Assembly: GCA_905215155.1 (NCBI GenBank)
Contig: CAJMPJ010000014.1
Span: forward strand, 7,161-71,160
Direction: 5' to 3'
DNA: 64,000 nucleotides
Source: an uncultured bacterium
GTDB taxonomy: Bacteria > Bacillota > Clostridia > Lachnospirales > Lachnospiraceae
Below the pieces are notes generated by a model. The model did not search any database. It had not been told where the DNA came from and saw only the letters and a program-made list of their open reading frames with translations. The position numbers and the translations under genes were made by a program. This document shows, one piece after another, positions 51,798-61,571 of this stretch; position 1 is the first letter of the stretch; the number at the start of each line of letters is the position of its first letter.

Positions 51798-53264
51798 ATG
51801 AAGTTTAAAGAATGGCTCAAGGACTTAAAATATGAAGCAATACAGGGAAACCTTGATGTGGAAGTGGAGGAAGTGGTATATGACTCCAGAAAAGCCAGAG
51901 AAGGTGCTGTGTTTGTGTGTATGAAGGGAACCAAAATTGATTCTCATGAATTTATCCCTTCCGTGGTGGAAGCTGGTGTCAAGGTTCTGGTAGTAGAACA
52001 AAAGGTGCCGGTTCCTGAGGGCGTTACGGCTGTCCTCGTACATAATGCAAGAGAAGCACTGGCTCTCTTGTCTGCCGCCAGATTTGATTATCCGGCAAAG
52101 AAGATGGTGACCATTGGAGTCACAGGAACCAAGGGGAAAACCACGACCACTCATATGATCAAAACGATTTTGGAATCCTGCGGGAAAAAAGTGGGAATGA
52201 TCGGCACCACTGGTATCGTCATCGGGCAAACCGTTACCCCTACGAAAAATACGACTCCGGAGTCCTATGAACTTCATGAAGCCTTCCGCAATATGGCAGA
52301 TGCCGGATGCGAATATATGGTAATGGAAGTATCCTCCCAGGCATTTAAAATGCACCGGGTAGATGGGATCACCTTTGATTACGGATTGTTTACCAACATT
52401 TCTCCGGACCATATCGGCCCGGATGAACACGATGATTTTGAAGAATATCTGTATTATAAATCCCGTATTTTCCATTGCTCCAGGAAGGGTATCATGAATC
52501 GGGATGATGCCCATTGGGCTGAGGTGGCAAAGGATGCCGCCTGTGAGCTTTATTCTTTTTCCATGGATGAAGAAGGAACGGACTTTAAGGCAGAAAATAT
52601 CCACTATGTGTCCCAGCCGGATTTTGTGGGCCTGGAATTTGATGTAAAAGGCCGTTATGAGCTTTCCGTACGTGTCAACATTCCCGGACGGTTCAATGTT
52701 GCCAATGCGCTGGCAGCTGTCAGTGTTTTGAGTTTTCTTGAGCTTCCTAAGGAAAGGATCTGCCATGGGCTGGAGCATTTAAGTGTAAACGGACGTATGG
52801 AGATCGTATATACCTCTGAAACGTGTACCGTGATCGTAGATTACGCCCATAATGCGGTCAGCATGGAAAGCCTTCTTACCACACTCAGGGATTATAAGCC
52901 AAAACGTCTGGTATGCGTGTTTGGATGCGGCGGAAACCGTTCTAAGGACCGGAGGTATTCTATGGGGGACAGTGCAGGCCGTCTGGCAGATTTTACGATT
53001 ATTACTGCAGATAACTCCAGATTTGAAAAGACCGAGGATATTATTGCCGACATTCGTGGGAGCATCGAAAAGACCGGAGGAAAATTCATCGAGATTCCTG
53101 ACCGCAGAGAGGCCATTGAGTACAGCATGACCCATGCACAACCAGGTGACATGATTGCTATTATCGGAAAGGGCCATGAGGATTACCAGGAGATGAATGG
53201 GGTCCGCCATCATTTTTCAGACCGTGAAGAGGTTTTAAAGGTGGCAGAAAGGCTGAGCAAATAA
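51798..53264 (+). CDS. murE: UDP-N-acetylmuramoyl-tripeptide synthetase MurE
   Basis: 488 residues from ATG 51798, 6 nt after GGAGGT (TTG 51786 overlaps it). Mur-ligase ATP site GVTGTKGKTTTT, TTPESYELHEAF, and the carbamylated-lysine region VMEVSSQAFKMHRV. The amino-acid selectivity motif reads DNSRFE where diaminopimelate enzymes have DNPR; Arg is kept, so meso-DAP is the likely residue, with a Pro-to-Ser change. Adds the third residue of the peptidoglycan stem. Confidence 0.93.
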   Translation: MKFKEWLKDLKYEAIQGNLDVEVEEVVYDSRKAREGAVFVCMKGTKIDSHEFIPSVVEAGVKVLVVEQKVPVPEGVTAVLVHNAREALALLSAARFDYPAKKMVTIGVTGTKGKTTTTHMIKTILESCGKKVGMIGTTGIVIGQTVTPTKNTTPESYELHEAFRNMADAGCEYMVMEVSSQAFKMHRVDGITFDYGLFTNISPDHIGPDEHDDFEEYLYYKSRIFHCSRKGIMNRDDAHWAEVAKDAACELYSFSMDEEGTDFKAENIHYVSQPDFVGLEFDVKGRYELSVRVNIPGRFNVANALAAVSVLSFLELPKERICHGLEHLSVNGRMEIVYTSETCTVIVDYAHNAVSMESLLTTLRDYKPKRLVCVFGCGGNRSKDRRYSMGDSAGRLADFTIITADNSRFEKTEDIIADIRGSIEKTGGKFIEIPDRREAIEYSMTHAQPGDMIAIIGKGHEDYQEMNGVRHHFSDREEVLKVAERLSK

Positions 53265-53372
53265 ATACCTGGATGAAAAGAGAAGATGCCGGAAGCTGAA
53301 AATATGTGCTTTCGGCATTTCCGCGGTAAATGGAAGGGTGATACGCACAGGCGTATAAGAACGGAGGAAACA

Positions 53373-54743
53373 ATGGTAAATATAACGGTTCAGGAAATAA
53401 TTTTGGCAACAGGAGGAAAACTTCTCTGCGGAAATGAACATACGGTTCTGGAACACATAACTATAGATTCAAGGAGCCAAAAGGAGGGTTCACTCTTTGT
53501 CCCTCTGATCGGGGAAAACGTGGATGCCCACCGTTTTATTGAACAGGCATTTGAAAATGGTGCGGCAGCAGCTTTGACCAGTGAGCACGATACCATGGAA
53601 TCTGAGAAACCTTGGATTCGCGTGGAGGATACAAAAAAAGCACTTCAGGCGATCGGAAGTTATTATAGAAGCCGTCTTACCCTGCCTTTGGTTGGAATTA
53701 CCGGAAGCGTAGGAAAGACAACCACAAGGGAAATGGTAGCCTGTGCGCTGACGGCCGGTTTTAAGGTCTATAAAACTCCCGGCAATCACAACAGTCAGGT
53801 AGGCGTTCCCATTACAATCTCTGAAATTACACCCGATGACGAGATTGGGGTCATTGAACTGGGGATGAGCGAACCGGGGGAATTGACGGTGATTGCAAAA
53901 ATCGCCCAAATCCAGATGGCGGTGATTACCAATATCGGAATTACCCATATCGAACAGCTTGGCTCCAGAGAGAATATTTATAAAGAGAAGCTGACCATTC
54001 AGGATGGACTGACCCAGGGAGGAATCCTGTTTCTCAATGGGGATGATGATCTGCTGCGGAATACAAAAGCCAAAGACGGCTGCCGCACCATCTATTATGG
54101 TACCGGTGAAAATTCCGATTACCGGGCGGAAGAGATTCGTCTGGAGGACGGCTTCCCTGCATTTACTGCGGTCTGCAAAGAGCAGAGAGTTCCTGTCAGA
54201 CTGGCGGTTATGGGAAGCCATAATGTATTAAATGCCATGGTTTCTCTGGCGGTTGCGGCAGAATGCGGCATCCCAATGGAAGCGGCAGCAAAACGCCTTT
54301 CCGGGTTCGCCGGTTTTAAAAACCGTCAGCAGATCTATACGCATAACGGTATGACAATTATTGATGATACCTACAATGCCAGCCCGGTTTCCATGAAAGC
54401 CGGACTGGAGGTGCTTTCTTCCTTGACAAAAGCCAAAAGACGGATTGCCGTATTGGCGGATATGAAAGAGCTGGGAGAAGATGCTTTTAAATATCACTAT
54501 GAAATAGGAGAATATATTGCGGAGCATCCCATTTACGAAGTGGTGACCCTTGGAGAGCTGGCAGGTGAAATTGCCCGGGCGGTAAAGGAAAAAGGAACGG
54601 ACATTCTTGTAAAAGAGTTTATGGAGCAGGAGGCACTTGTTGCATACTTAAAAGAAGAATTAAAAGAAGGAGACAGCGTTCTTTTTAAAGGGTCCAACAG
54701 CATGAAACTTAGTCAGGTGGCAGATCAGTTTCATCTGATTTGA
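53373..54743 (+). CDS. murF: UDP-N-acetylmuramoyl-tripeptide--D-alanyl-D-alanine ligase
   Basis: 456 residues from ATG 53373, 5 nt after GGAGG; the longer frame from 53286 has no site. ATP loop GITGSVGKTTTREM, TPGNHNSQVGVP, ELGMSEPGEL, and VIIDDTYNASPVSMKAGL-type central motif (IIDDTYNASP). Adds the D-Ala-D-Ala dipeptide after MurE. Same operon as murE. Confidence 0.95.
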   Translation: MVNITVQEIILATGGKLLCGNEHTVLEHITIDSRSQKEGSLFVPLIGENVDAHRFIEQAFENGAAAALTSEHDTMESEKPWIRVEDTKKALQAIGSYYRSRLTLPLVGITGSVGKTTTREMVACALTAGFKVYKTPGNHNSQVGVPITISEITPDDEIGVIELGMSEPGELTVIAKIAQIQMAVITNIGITHIEQLGSRENIYKEKLTIQDGLTQGGILFLNGDDDLLRNTKAKDGCRTIYYGTGENSDYRAEEIRLEDGFPAFTAVCKEQRVPVRLAVMGSHNVLNAMVSLAVAAECGIPMEAAAKRLSGFAGFKNRQQIYTHNGMTIIDDTYNASPVSMKAGLEVLSSLTKAKRRIAVLADMKELGEDAFKYHYEIGEYIAEHPIYEVVTLGELAGEIARAVKEKGTDILVKEFMEQEALVAYLKEELKEGDSVLFKGSNSMKLSQVADQFHLI

Positions 54744-54777
54744 CAATGCAAAGAAAAATACAGAAACAGGTGAAGGA

Positions 54778-57006
54778 ATGGCAGAACGATATGCCCGGAT
54801 TATCATAGATATTTCCCATGAAAAAGTTGACAGGACCTTTGATTACCGGATCCCGGAACGGCTATGTGAAGATGTAGCTGTGGGATCTCTGGTTCTGATT
54901 CCTTTTGGAAGAGGCAATGCCATGCGAAAAGGATACGTGGTGGGCATTGCTTCCCATGCGGATTACGACAGAGATAAAATCAAAGAAATCGCAGGGATTG
55001 TGACAGACGGTGTGACGGCAGAATCCCTTCTGGTTTCGCTTGCGTGGTGGTTAAAGGAGCAATACGGTTCCACCATGAACCAGGCTCTTAAAACGGTGCT
55101 CCCGGTAAAACAGAAAATCAAACCAAAGGAAAAAAAGGTTCTTCGCTGTCTGCTTCAAAAGAAAGACCTTCTGACCGCTTTGCAGGAAGCGGAAAAAAAG
55201 AAATACAAGGCCAGAGTCCGGCTTTTTCAGGCATTTCTGGATAATCCCCTGATTCCTTATGAAATCGCCGTCAATCAGATGAATCTTTCGTCTGCCACAT
55301 TAAAGCCGGTAATAGAAAAAGGGTATGTAAGCCTTGAATCCGAGGAGGTATACCGCAATCCCATAAAGCTGGAAGCAACTGGAAAGTCCAGGGTCTTGCT
55401 GAATAAAGGGCAGCAGGCCATAGTGGAGGAATTTCGCAGAGATTATTCGGCCCATATCCGTAAAACGTATTTAATTCACGGTGTTACAGGAAGCGGGAAA
55501 ACAGAGGTCTACATGGAATTGATTGACCGGGTTATTGAAGATGGGAAGCAGGTCATCGTTCTCATCCCGGAGATTGCCCTGACCTATCAGACCGTAATGC
55601 GTTTTTATGGTAGGTTTGGAAACCGCGTTTCCATCATCAATTCCAGGCTGTCAGCCGGAGAACGCTACGATCAGTTTGAGCGGGCCAGAAATGGGGATAT
55701 TGATATTATGATAGGCCCACGCTCCGCCCTGTTTACCCCGTTTTCCCGCCTGGGGCTGATCCTTATCGACGAGGAGCACGAGGGTGCCTATAAAAGTGAA
55801 GTGGTTCCCAGATACCATGCGAGAGAAGTGGCGGAAAAAAGAGCTTCCATGCAGGACGCATCCCTGGTTTTAGGTTCAGCGACCCCGTCTCTGGAGGCAT
55901 ATACAAAGGCGCTGAGAGGGGAATACCAGCTTTTCCGCCTTACCGAACGGGCCAAAAAAGACAGCCGGCTTGCGGCCGTATCCGTGGTGGATTTAAGGCA
56001 GGAATTAAAGGAAGGCAACAAATCCATATTCAGCAGACCGTTAAAGGCGCTGATGGAAGACCGTCTGGCAAAAAAAGAGCAGATCATGCTGTTCATCAAC
56101 CGGAGAGGGTACGCCAATTTTGTTTCCTGCCGTTCCTGCGGGGAAGCCATACGCTGTCCCCACTGTGATGTGACACTGACGCTTCATAACAACAGCCGTC
56201 TCGTATGCCATTACTGCGGCCACTCCGTTCCCATGCCTGACCGGTGTCCCGCCTGCTCTTCTCCTTACATTGCCAATTTTGGTGTGGGGACACAGAAGAT
56301 TGAACTGATGACGAAAAAAATGTTTCCCTCTGCCAGAGTGCTCCGCATGGATTTGGATACGACAAAGAAAAAAGGCGGACATGAAGAAATTCTTACCGCC
56401 TTTTCCGAAGGGGAAGCGGACATTCTGATCGGTACGCAGATGATCGTAAAAGGCCATGATTTTCCCAATGTGACCTTAGTTGGTGTCCTGGCTGCGGATC
56501 TATCCTTAAACACTCCCGATTACCGCTCCGCAGAGCGGACCTTTCAGCTTTTGACGCAGGCGGCCGGAAGGGCAGGAAGAGATTTTAAGCATGGAGACGT
56601 GATCATCCAGACCTACAGCCCGGAGCACTATGGGATCGTGACAGCAGCAAGCCAGGATTATGAATCCTTTTACAATCAGGAAATGGCTTTTCGTCGTCTG
56701 ATGAAATATCCTCCGGCAAACGTGCTTTTTACCGTTCAGTTTTCCTCCAGACAAGAGAAACTTTTAACCCACGGATCTGATGCCGCCGCTGCATTTATCA
56801 TGCCCCAGGCAGAGCAGGAAAGGGTACAGATCATCGGACCGGTAGAGGCTTCTGTATACAAAATTAATGATATATATAGAAAAATTTTATACTTGAAACA
56901 TGAAAACTATGATATACTAATAAAAATCAGGGATCAGATTGATGGATTCTCAGAGACTCATCCGGAGTTGTTTGATCAGATCATGATACAATATGATTTT
57001 TCGTAA
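54778..57006 (+). CDS. priA: Primosomal protein N' (replication restart helicase)
   Basis: 742 residues. N-terminal 3'-DNA binding part (FDYRIPE, GSLVLIPFG), helicase lobe with Walker A GVTGSGKTEVY (about residue 236) and DEEH box, then the eight-cysteine zinc region CRSCGEAIRCPHC...CHYCGH...CPACSS (about 452-500), and lobe 2 with GTQMIVKGHDFPNV and QAAGRAGR. Restarts collapsed replication forks. AAGGA lies close to the ATG. Confidence 0.96.
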   Translation: MAERYARIIIDISHEKVDRTFDYRIPERLCEDVAVGSLVLIPFGRGNAMRKGYVVGIASHADYDRDKIKEIAGIVTDGVTAESLLVSLAWWLKEQYGSTMNQALKTVLPVKQKIKPKEKKVLRCLLQKKDLLTALQEAEKKKYKARVRLFQAFLDNPLIPYEIAVNQMNLSSATLKPVIEKGYVSLESEEVYRNPIKLEATGKSRVLLNKGQQAIVEEFRRDYSAHIRKTYLIHGVTGSGKTEVYMELIDRVIEDGKQVIVLIPEIALTYQTVMRFYGRFGNRVSIINSRLSAGERYDQFERARNGDIDIMIGPRSALFTPFSRLGLILIDEEHEGAYKSEVVPRYHAREVAEKRASMQDASLVLGSATPSLEAYTKALRGEYQLFRLTERAKKDSRLAAVSVVDLRQELKEGNKSIFSRPLKALMEDRLAKKEQIMLFINRRGYANFVSCRSCGEAIRCPHCDVTLTLHNNSRLVCHYCGHSVPMPDRCPACSSPYIANFGVGTQKIELMTKKMFPSARVLRMDLDTTKKKGGHEEILTAFSEGEADILIGTQMIVKGHDFPNVTLVGVLAADLSLNTPDYRSAERTFQLLTQAAGRAGRDFKHGDVIIQTYSPEHYGIVTAASQDYESFYNQEMAFRRLMKYPPANVLFTVQFSSRQEKLLTHGSDAAAAFIMPQAEQERVQIIGPVEASVYKINDIYRKILYLKHENYDILIKIRDQIDGFSETHPELFDQIMIQYDFS

Positions 57007-57024
57007 ATGAGAGGATAAGTGAAA

Positions 57025-57516
57025 ATGGCCATTAGAAAGATTAGAACCATTGGAGATGAAATTTTAAGAAAACACTGCAAACCGGTAAAAGAAATTACGC
57101 CGAGGATTATAGAGCTTGTTGAAGATATGTTTGAAACCATGTACGAAGCCAACGGAGTCGGTCTTGCCGCCCCCCAGGTCGGCATTTTAAAGCAGATCGT
57201 GGTCATTGATGTGGAGGACGGCAATCAGTACGTGCTCATTAATCCGGAGATTTTAGAGACATCCGGAAGCCAGACAGGACCGGAAGGCTGCCTGAGCGTG
57301 CCGGGAAAATCCGGTATCGTTACCAGACCTAATTATGTAAAAGTAAGAGCCTATGACATTGAGATGAAGCCTTTTGAACTGGAAGGAGAAGAGCTTCTGG
57401 CCCGTGCCGTGTGCCATGAGTGCGATCATTTGAACGGTGATCTATATGTGGATAAAGTAGAAGGCGAGTTAGAAGATGTCTCCGAGCTGGAGGAAGACAT
57501 GGAGGTTGAAGAGTAG
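57025..57516 (+). CDS. def: Peptide deformylase
   Basis: 163 residues from ATG 57025 (AGAGGA 9 nt upstream; GTG 57019 would be too close). The three motifs are complete: GVGLAAPQVG, EGCLSVPG (Cys metal ligand), and HECDHLNG (HExxH). Removes formyl groups from nascent proteins. The methionyl-tRNA formyltransferase gene begins 2 nt after its stop. Confidence 0.97.
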   Translation: MAIRKIRTIGDEILRKHCKPVKEITPRIIELVEDMFETMYEANGVGLAAPQVGILKQIVVIDVEDGNQYVLINPEILETSGSQTGPEGCLSVPGKSGIVTRPNYVKVRAYDIEMKPFELEGEELLARAVCHECDHLNGDLYVDKVEGELEDVSELEEDMEVEE

Positions 57517-57518
57517 CT

Positions 57519-58457
57519 ATGCGTATTGTTTATATGGGAACGCCTGATTTTTCCGTACCGGCTTTAAAGGCGTTGGTAGAAGCCGGCCATGATGTGGTCG
57601 CAGTAGTCACTCAGCCGGATAAACCAAAAGGAAGAGGAAAAGAAATTCAGATGACTCCGGTTAAGGAACAGGCGCTGGAGTTTCACATTCCGGTTTACCA
57701 GCCGGTAAAGGCAAGAGATCCAGAGTTTGTTAAAATCTTATCAGATCTGGCGCCGGATGTTATGGTGGTTGCAGCGTTTGGACAATTACTGCCGAAAAGC
57801 ATTCTGGATATTCCCAAATATGGCTGTGTGAACATTCATGCTTCCCTTTTGCCGAAATATCGGGGAGCCTCCCCCATTCAGCATGCAGTGATCAATGGGG
57901 AAAAGGAAAGCGGTATAACCACCATGATGATGGCGGAAGGACTGGATACCGGAGATATGCTGGATCAGGAGATTCTTGCTTTGGATCCAAAAGAAACAGG
58001 AGGAAGTCTTCACGACAGATTAAGTGAAGTGGGAGGCACGCTGATTTTAAAGACTTTAAAGAAATTGGAAGAAGGAACCGCAGTCCGTACGCCTCAGGAT
58101 GACACCAAGTCAAGCTATGTGGGGATGATTAAAAAATCCATGGGTGACATTGACTGGTCGATGGAGGCGCAGGCCATTGAACGCCTGGTCCGCGGGTTGA
58201 ATCCATGGCCCAGCGCTTATACCTCCTGGAGTAACAAGGTAATAAAGATTTGGGAAGCCTCTGTGGTGGATAAGGAGTATGAAGGAGTTTACGGACAGGT
58301 GGTGGAAGCCGGACGGGATCGTTTGGTTGTAAAGACCGGAAAAGGCGGATTATCCATCTGCGAACTGCAGTTACAGGGAAAAAAGCGCATGGATGTCGGC
58401 GCATTTCTGCGGGGATATTCCATTGCGGAAGGTACTGTTTTTGAAAGGAGTGTTTGA
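57519..58457 (+). CDS. fmt: Methionyl-tRNA formyltransferase
   Basis: 312 residues. N-terminal formyltransferase domain with NIHASLLPKYRGASPIQ (catalytic Asn and His) and EGLDTGDML (Asp), and a C-terminal OB-like domain (WPSAYTSW onward) for the tRNA. Puts the formyl group on initiator Met-tRNA, the reverse partner of def. Translationally linked to def. Confidence 0.97.
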   Translation: MRIVYMGTPDFSVPALKALVEAGHDVVAVVTQPDKPKGRGKEIQMTPVKEQALEFHIPVYQPVKARDPEFVKILSDLAPDVMVVAAFGQLLPKSILDIPKYGCVNIHASLLPKYRGASPIQHAVINGEKESGITTMMMAEGLDTGDMLDQEILALDPKETGGSLHDRLSEVGGTLILKTLKKLEEGTAVRTPQDDTKSSYVGMIKKSMGDIDWSMEAQAIERLVRGLNPWPSAYTSWSNKVIKIWEASVVDKEYEGVYGQVVEAGRDRLVVKTGKGGLSICELQLQGKKRMDVGAFLRGYSIAEGTVFERSV

Positions 58458-58459
58458 TT

Positions 58460-59185
58460 ATGTTTTATGGAGGAATGATGGGATATTATTTGGATCCTAC
58501 CTTAATTTTTGTAATCATCGGAGCCGTTTTATCAATGGCGGCATCTGCCAGAGTAAGCAGCACTTATAATAAATATTCAAAAGTGAGAAGCATGTCCGGT
58601 ATGACTGGTGCGGAAGCGGCAAAACGCCTTTTAAATTCCCAGGGGATATACGATGTTGAAGTCCGCCAGGTAAGCGGCCAGCTGACCGATCATTATGATC
58701 CCAGGAGTAAGACGGTGAATTTGTCAGATTCTGTATACGGTTCCACATCGGTTGCAGCCATTGGGGTTGCAGCCCATGAGTGCGGCCATGCCATGCAGCA
58801 TAACACAGGATATGTCCCATTAAGGCTTAGAGGTGCCATTGTACCGGTGGCCAATATTGGCTCCCAGGCAGCTTTTCCTATTATTCTCCTGGGCTTTTTT
58901 ATCGGCGGAGTTGGTTCCCCTCTGGTAAATGTGGGGCTGATTTTGTTTTCTTTAGCAGTTCTATTCCAGCTTGTAACACTTCCGGTGGAATTTAATGCAT
59001 CAAGGAGAGCGGTAGACTTGCTTGGACAGGTAGGAATTTTAGGAACTGAGGAACTGGGTCATACCAGAAAAGTTCTCGGAGCGGCAGCTCTTACTTATGT
59101 GGCTGCTTTGGCAGCAACGGTGCTGCAGCTTGCCAGACTTATATTCCTGTTCGGAGGAGTTGGAGGAAGAAGAAACGATGACTAA
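58460..59185 (+). CDS. YugP-like zinc metallopeptidase (membrane)
   Basis: 241 residues from ATG 58460, 9 nt after AAAGGAG (TTG 58454 is less likely). Membrane helix at the N-terminus, a zinc-binding HECGH in AIGVAAHECGHAMQH (about residue 110), and two or three C-terminal membrane helices; family PF04298. Substrate unknown. The next gene overlaps it by 8 bp. Confidence 0.9.
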   Translation: MFYGGMMGYYLDPTLIFVIIGAVLSMAASARVSSTYNKYSKVRSMSGMTGAEAAKRLLNSQGIYDVEVRQVSGQLTDHYDPRSKTVNLSDSVYGSTSVAAIGVAAHECGHAMQHNTGYVPLRLRGAIVPVANIGSQAAFPIILLGFFIGGVGSPLVNVGLILFSLAVLFQLVTLPVEFNASRRAVDLLGQVGILGTEELGHTRKVLGAAALTYVAALAATVLQLARLIFLFGGVGGRRNDD

Positions 59186-60506
59186 AGAGACAGACAGCAG
59201 GGAAATTGCACTTGATATCCTGATAGAAATATTGGAACGGTCGGGATACAGCCATATCATCCTGCGTCAGGCACTGAATAAATATCAGTATCTGGATAAA
59301 CCGGAACGGGCATTTATCTCCAGAATTGCAGAGGGAACCGTAGAATATTTACTCCAGATCGATTACGTCATTGATTCTTTTTCCAATACAAAGGTTAAGA
59401 AAATGAAGCCCGTCATCCGCACCATTTTGCGGATGTCGGTCTATCAGCTTTTATACATGGACCGCGTACCCGATTCTGCGGTTTGCAATGAGGCTGTGAA
59501 ACTTGCCGTAAAGAGAAAGTTCACCGGCTTAAAGGGGTTTGTCAATGGAGTTCTGCGCAATATTTCAAGAAATAAAGATCACTTAAGCTGGCCCAACGCT
59601 TCGATTCGTTATTCCATGCCGGACTGGATCGTATCCATGTGGGAGGAAGCCTATGGAAAAGAGACAGCCGTAACCATGATGGAGTCGTTTTTAAAGAACA
59701 AAAAGACAACGGTCCGCTGCAATCTTGCCAGGTCTTCCAAAGAAGAGATTATAAAAAGTCTGCAGGGACAAGGAGTAAATGTAACGGAGTCCGGTATTTC
59801 AGAAGGCGTGCTCTATCTGGAAAACTATGATTATCTGGAAGGGCTTGCAGCTTTTAACGATGGCTTAATTCAGGTTCAGGATTTAAGCTCAGTCTTTGTC
59901 GGAGAAGCGGCAGCCCCCAAAGAAGGCGATTATGTGATAGATGTCTGCGGTGCTCCGGGTGGGAAAAGCATTCATATGGCGGATAAGCTTCATGGCACAG
60001 GCATGGTGGAGGTCCGGGATTTGACCGAATATAAGGTAAGCCTTATTAAGGAGAATATTGACCGGTGCGGATTTAAAAATATCCGGACAAAGGTTCAGGA
60101 TGCGCTGGTTTCAGATCAGGAATCCATAGAAAAAGCCGATATTGTGATTGCGGATCTGCCCTGTTCCGGTCTTGGAATCATTGGCAGAAAGCCGGATATC
60201 AAATACCGTTTGAAACAAGAGGACCTTGCGTCCCTGGCTTCCCTTCAAAGGGAAATACTTACTGTGGTCCAGTCCTATGTAAAACCCGGCGGAAAACTGG
60301 TATTCAGCACATGTACGATCAATAGAAAAGAAAATGAAGAAAATGTCCGATGGTTTCTTGAACACTTTCCATTTGACCCTATGGACTTAAACGGAATGCT
60401 GGGAGATCAGCTGACGGCTGATACGATGAAACGCGGATATATTCAGTTATTGCCGGGAATCCACCCTTGTGACGGGTTCTTTCTTTCGGCATTTATAAAA
60501 AGGTAA
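59178..60506 (+). CDS. rsmB: 16S rRNA (cytosine-C5)-methyltransferase RsmB
   Basis: 442 residues from ATG 59178; the longer frame from 59097 lies inside the peptidase gene. N-terminal NusB-like RNA-binding domain (about 1-140), then a Rossmann methyltransferase: DVCGAPGGKSIHMAD (AdoMet loop), DLPCSGLGIIGRKPD (catalytic Cys of motif IV) and FSTCTINRKENE (motif VI Cys). Methylates C967 (E. coli numbering) of 16S rRNA. Followed by rlmN. Confidence 0.95.
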   Translation: MTKETDSREIALDILIEILERSGYSHIILRQALNKYQYLDKPERAFISRIAEGTVEYLLQIDYVIDSFSNTKVKKMKPVIRTILRMSVYQLLYMDRVPDSAVCNEAVKLAVKRKFTGLKGFVNGVLRNISRNKDHLSWPNASIRYSMPDWIVSMWEEAYGKETAVTMMESFLKNKKTTVRCNLARSSKEEIIKSLQGQGVNVTESGISEGVLYLENYDYLEGLAAFNDGLIQVQDLSSVFVGEAAAPKEGDYVIDVCGAPGGKSIHMADKLHGTGMVEVRDLTEYKVSLIKENIDRCGFKNIRTKVQDALVSDQESIEKADIVIADLPCSGLGIIGRKPDIKYRLKQEDLASLASLQREILTVVQSYVKPGGKLVFSTCTINRKENEENVRWFLEHFPFDPMDLNGMLGDQLTADTMKRGYIQLLPGIHPCDGFFLSAFIKR

Positions 60507-60512
60507 AATAAA

Positions 60513-61550
60513 ATGGTAAAAACAGATATAAAATCTCTGAATCTGGAGAAACTGACTTCCTATATGATGTCAATTGGAGAAAAACCGTTCCGTGCAAAAC
60601 AGCTTTACGAGTGGATGCACAAGAAACTGGCTTCTGATTACGATGAAATGACCAACCTTCCAAAATCTCTGAAAGAAAAATTGCTGCAGTCAGCAGCATT
60701 TACATCCCTTGTGGTCGTAGAGGAAAAAATTTCAAAAATAGACGGAACGAGAAAGTATTTATTTGGCCTTTCCGATGGGAATATCATTGAAAGTGTTTTA
60801 ATGAAATATAAACACGGCAATTCCGTCTGCATCTCATCCCAGGTGGGCTGCCGCATGGGCTGCCGTTTCTGTGCTTCCACCCTTGATGGTCTGGAACGGA
60901 ATCTGACCCCTTCCGAGATGCTTGATCAGATATACCGGATTCAGAAAGCTACGGGAGAAAGGGTTTCCAACGTTGTGGTCATGGGGTCTGGAGAGCCTAT
61001 GGATAACTATGACAATCTGATTGCTTTTATCCACCTTCTCACCGATGAAAACGGTTTGAATATCAGTCAGCGGAATATTACGGTATCGACCTGCGGCATT
61101 GTGCCCGGAATCCGGAAACTGGCAGAGGAAGATCTTCAGATCACGCTGGCACTTTCACTTCATGCTCCTAACGATGAAGTGCGAAGGAGTCTGATGCCCA
61201 TTGCCAACCGTTATTCTTTGACGGAGGTATTGCCTGCCTGTCAGGAATATTTTGAAAAAACAGGAAGAAGGCTTACGTTTGAATACAGTCTGGTAAGCGG
61301 AGTCAACGATAATTTAAAAGAAGCTGCCGCTCTTTCTGCTCTTTTAAAAGGCATCCATGGCCACGTAAATCTCATACCGGTAAATCCGATCAAAGAACGG
61401 GATTATGTGCAATCAGACAAGAAGGCGATCCTGGACTTTAAAAATTATCTTGAAAAAAACGGAATTAATGTTACTATAAGAAGAGAAATGGGACGTGATA
61501 TTAACGGTGCCTGTGGACAGCTTAGAAAGAGTTTTATCAATCAGGAGTAA
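60513..61550 (+). CDS. rlmN: 23S rRNA/tRNA adenine-C2 methyltransferase RlmN
   Basis: 345 residues. Radical-SAM cluster C113-X3-C117-X2-C120 in CRMGCRFCAS, then GSGEPMDNYDN, and a C-terminal Cys in DINGACGQL, the second catalytic Cys of the family; a methyl-carrier Cys is expected there. Methylates A2503 of 23S rRNA. The gene is 6 nt after rsmB, so co-transcribed. Confidence 0.96.
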   Translation: MVKTDIKSLNLEKLTSYMMSIGEKPFRAKQLYEWMHKKLASDYDEMTNLPKSLKEKLLQSAAFTSLVVVEEKISKIDGTRKYLFGLSDGNIIESVLMKYKHGNSVCISSQVGCRMGCRFCASTLDGLERNLTPSEMLDQIYRIQKATGERVSNVVVMGSGEPMDNYDNLIAFIHLLTDENGLNISQRNITVSTCGIVPGIRKLAEEDLQITLALSLHAPNDEVRRSLMPIANRYSLTEVLPACQEYFEKTGRRLTFEYSLVSGVNDNLKEAAALSALLKGIHGHVNLIPVNPIKERDYVQSDKKAILDFKNYLEKNGINVTIRREMGRDINGACGQLRKSFINQE

Positions 61551-61571
61551 AGAGGAAGGGAGATAGAAACG

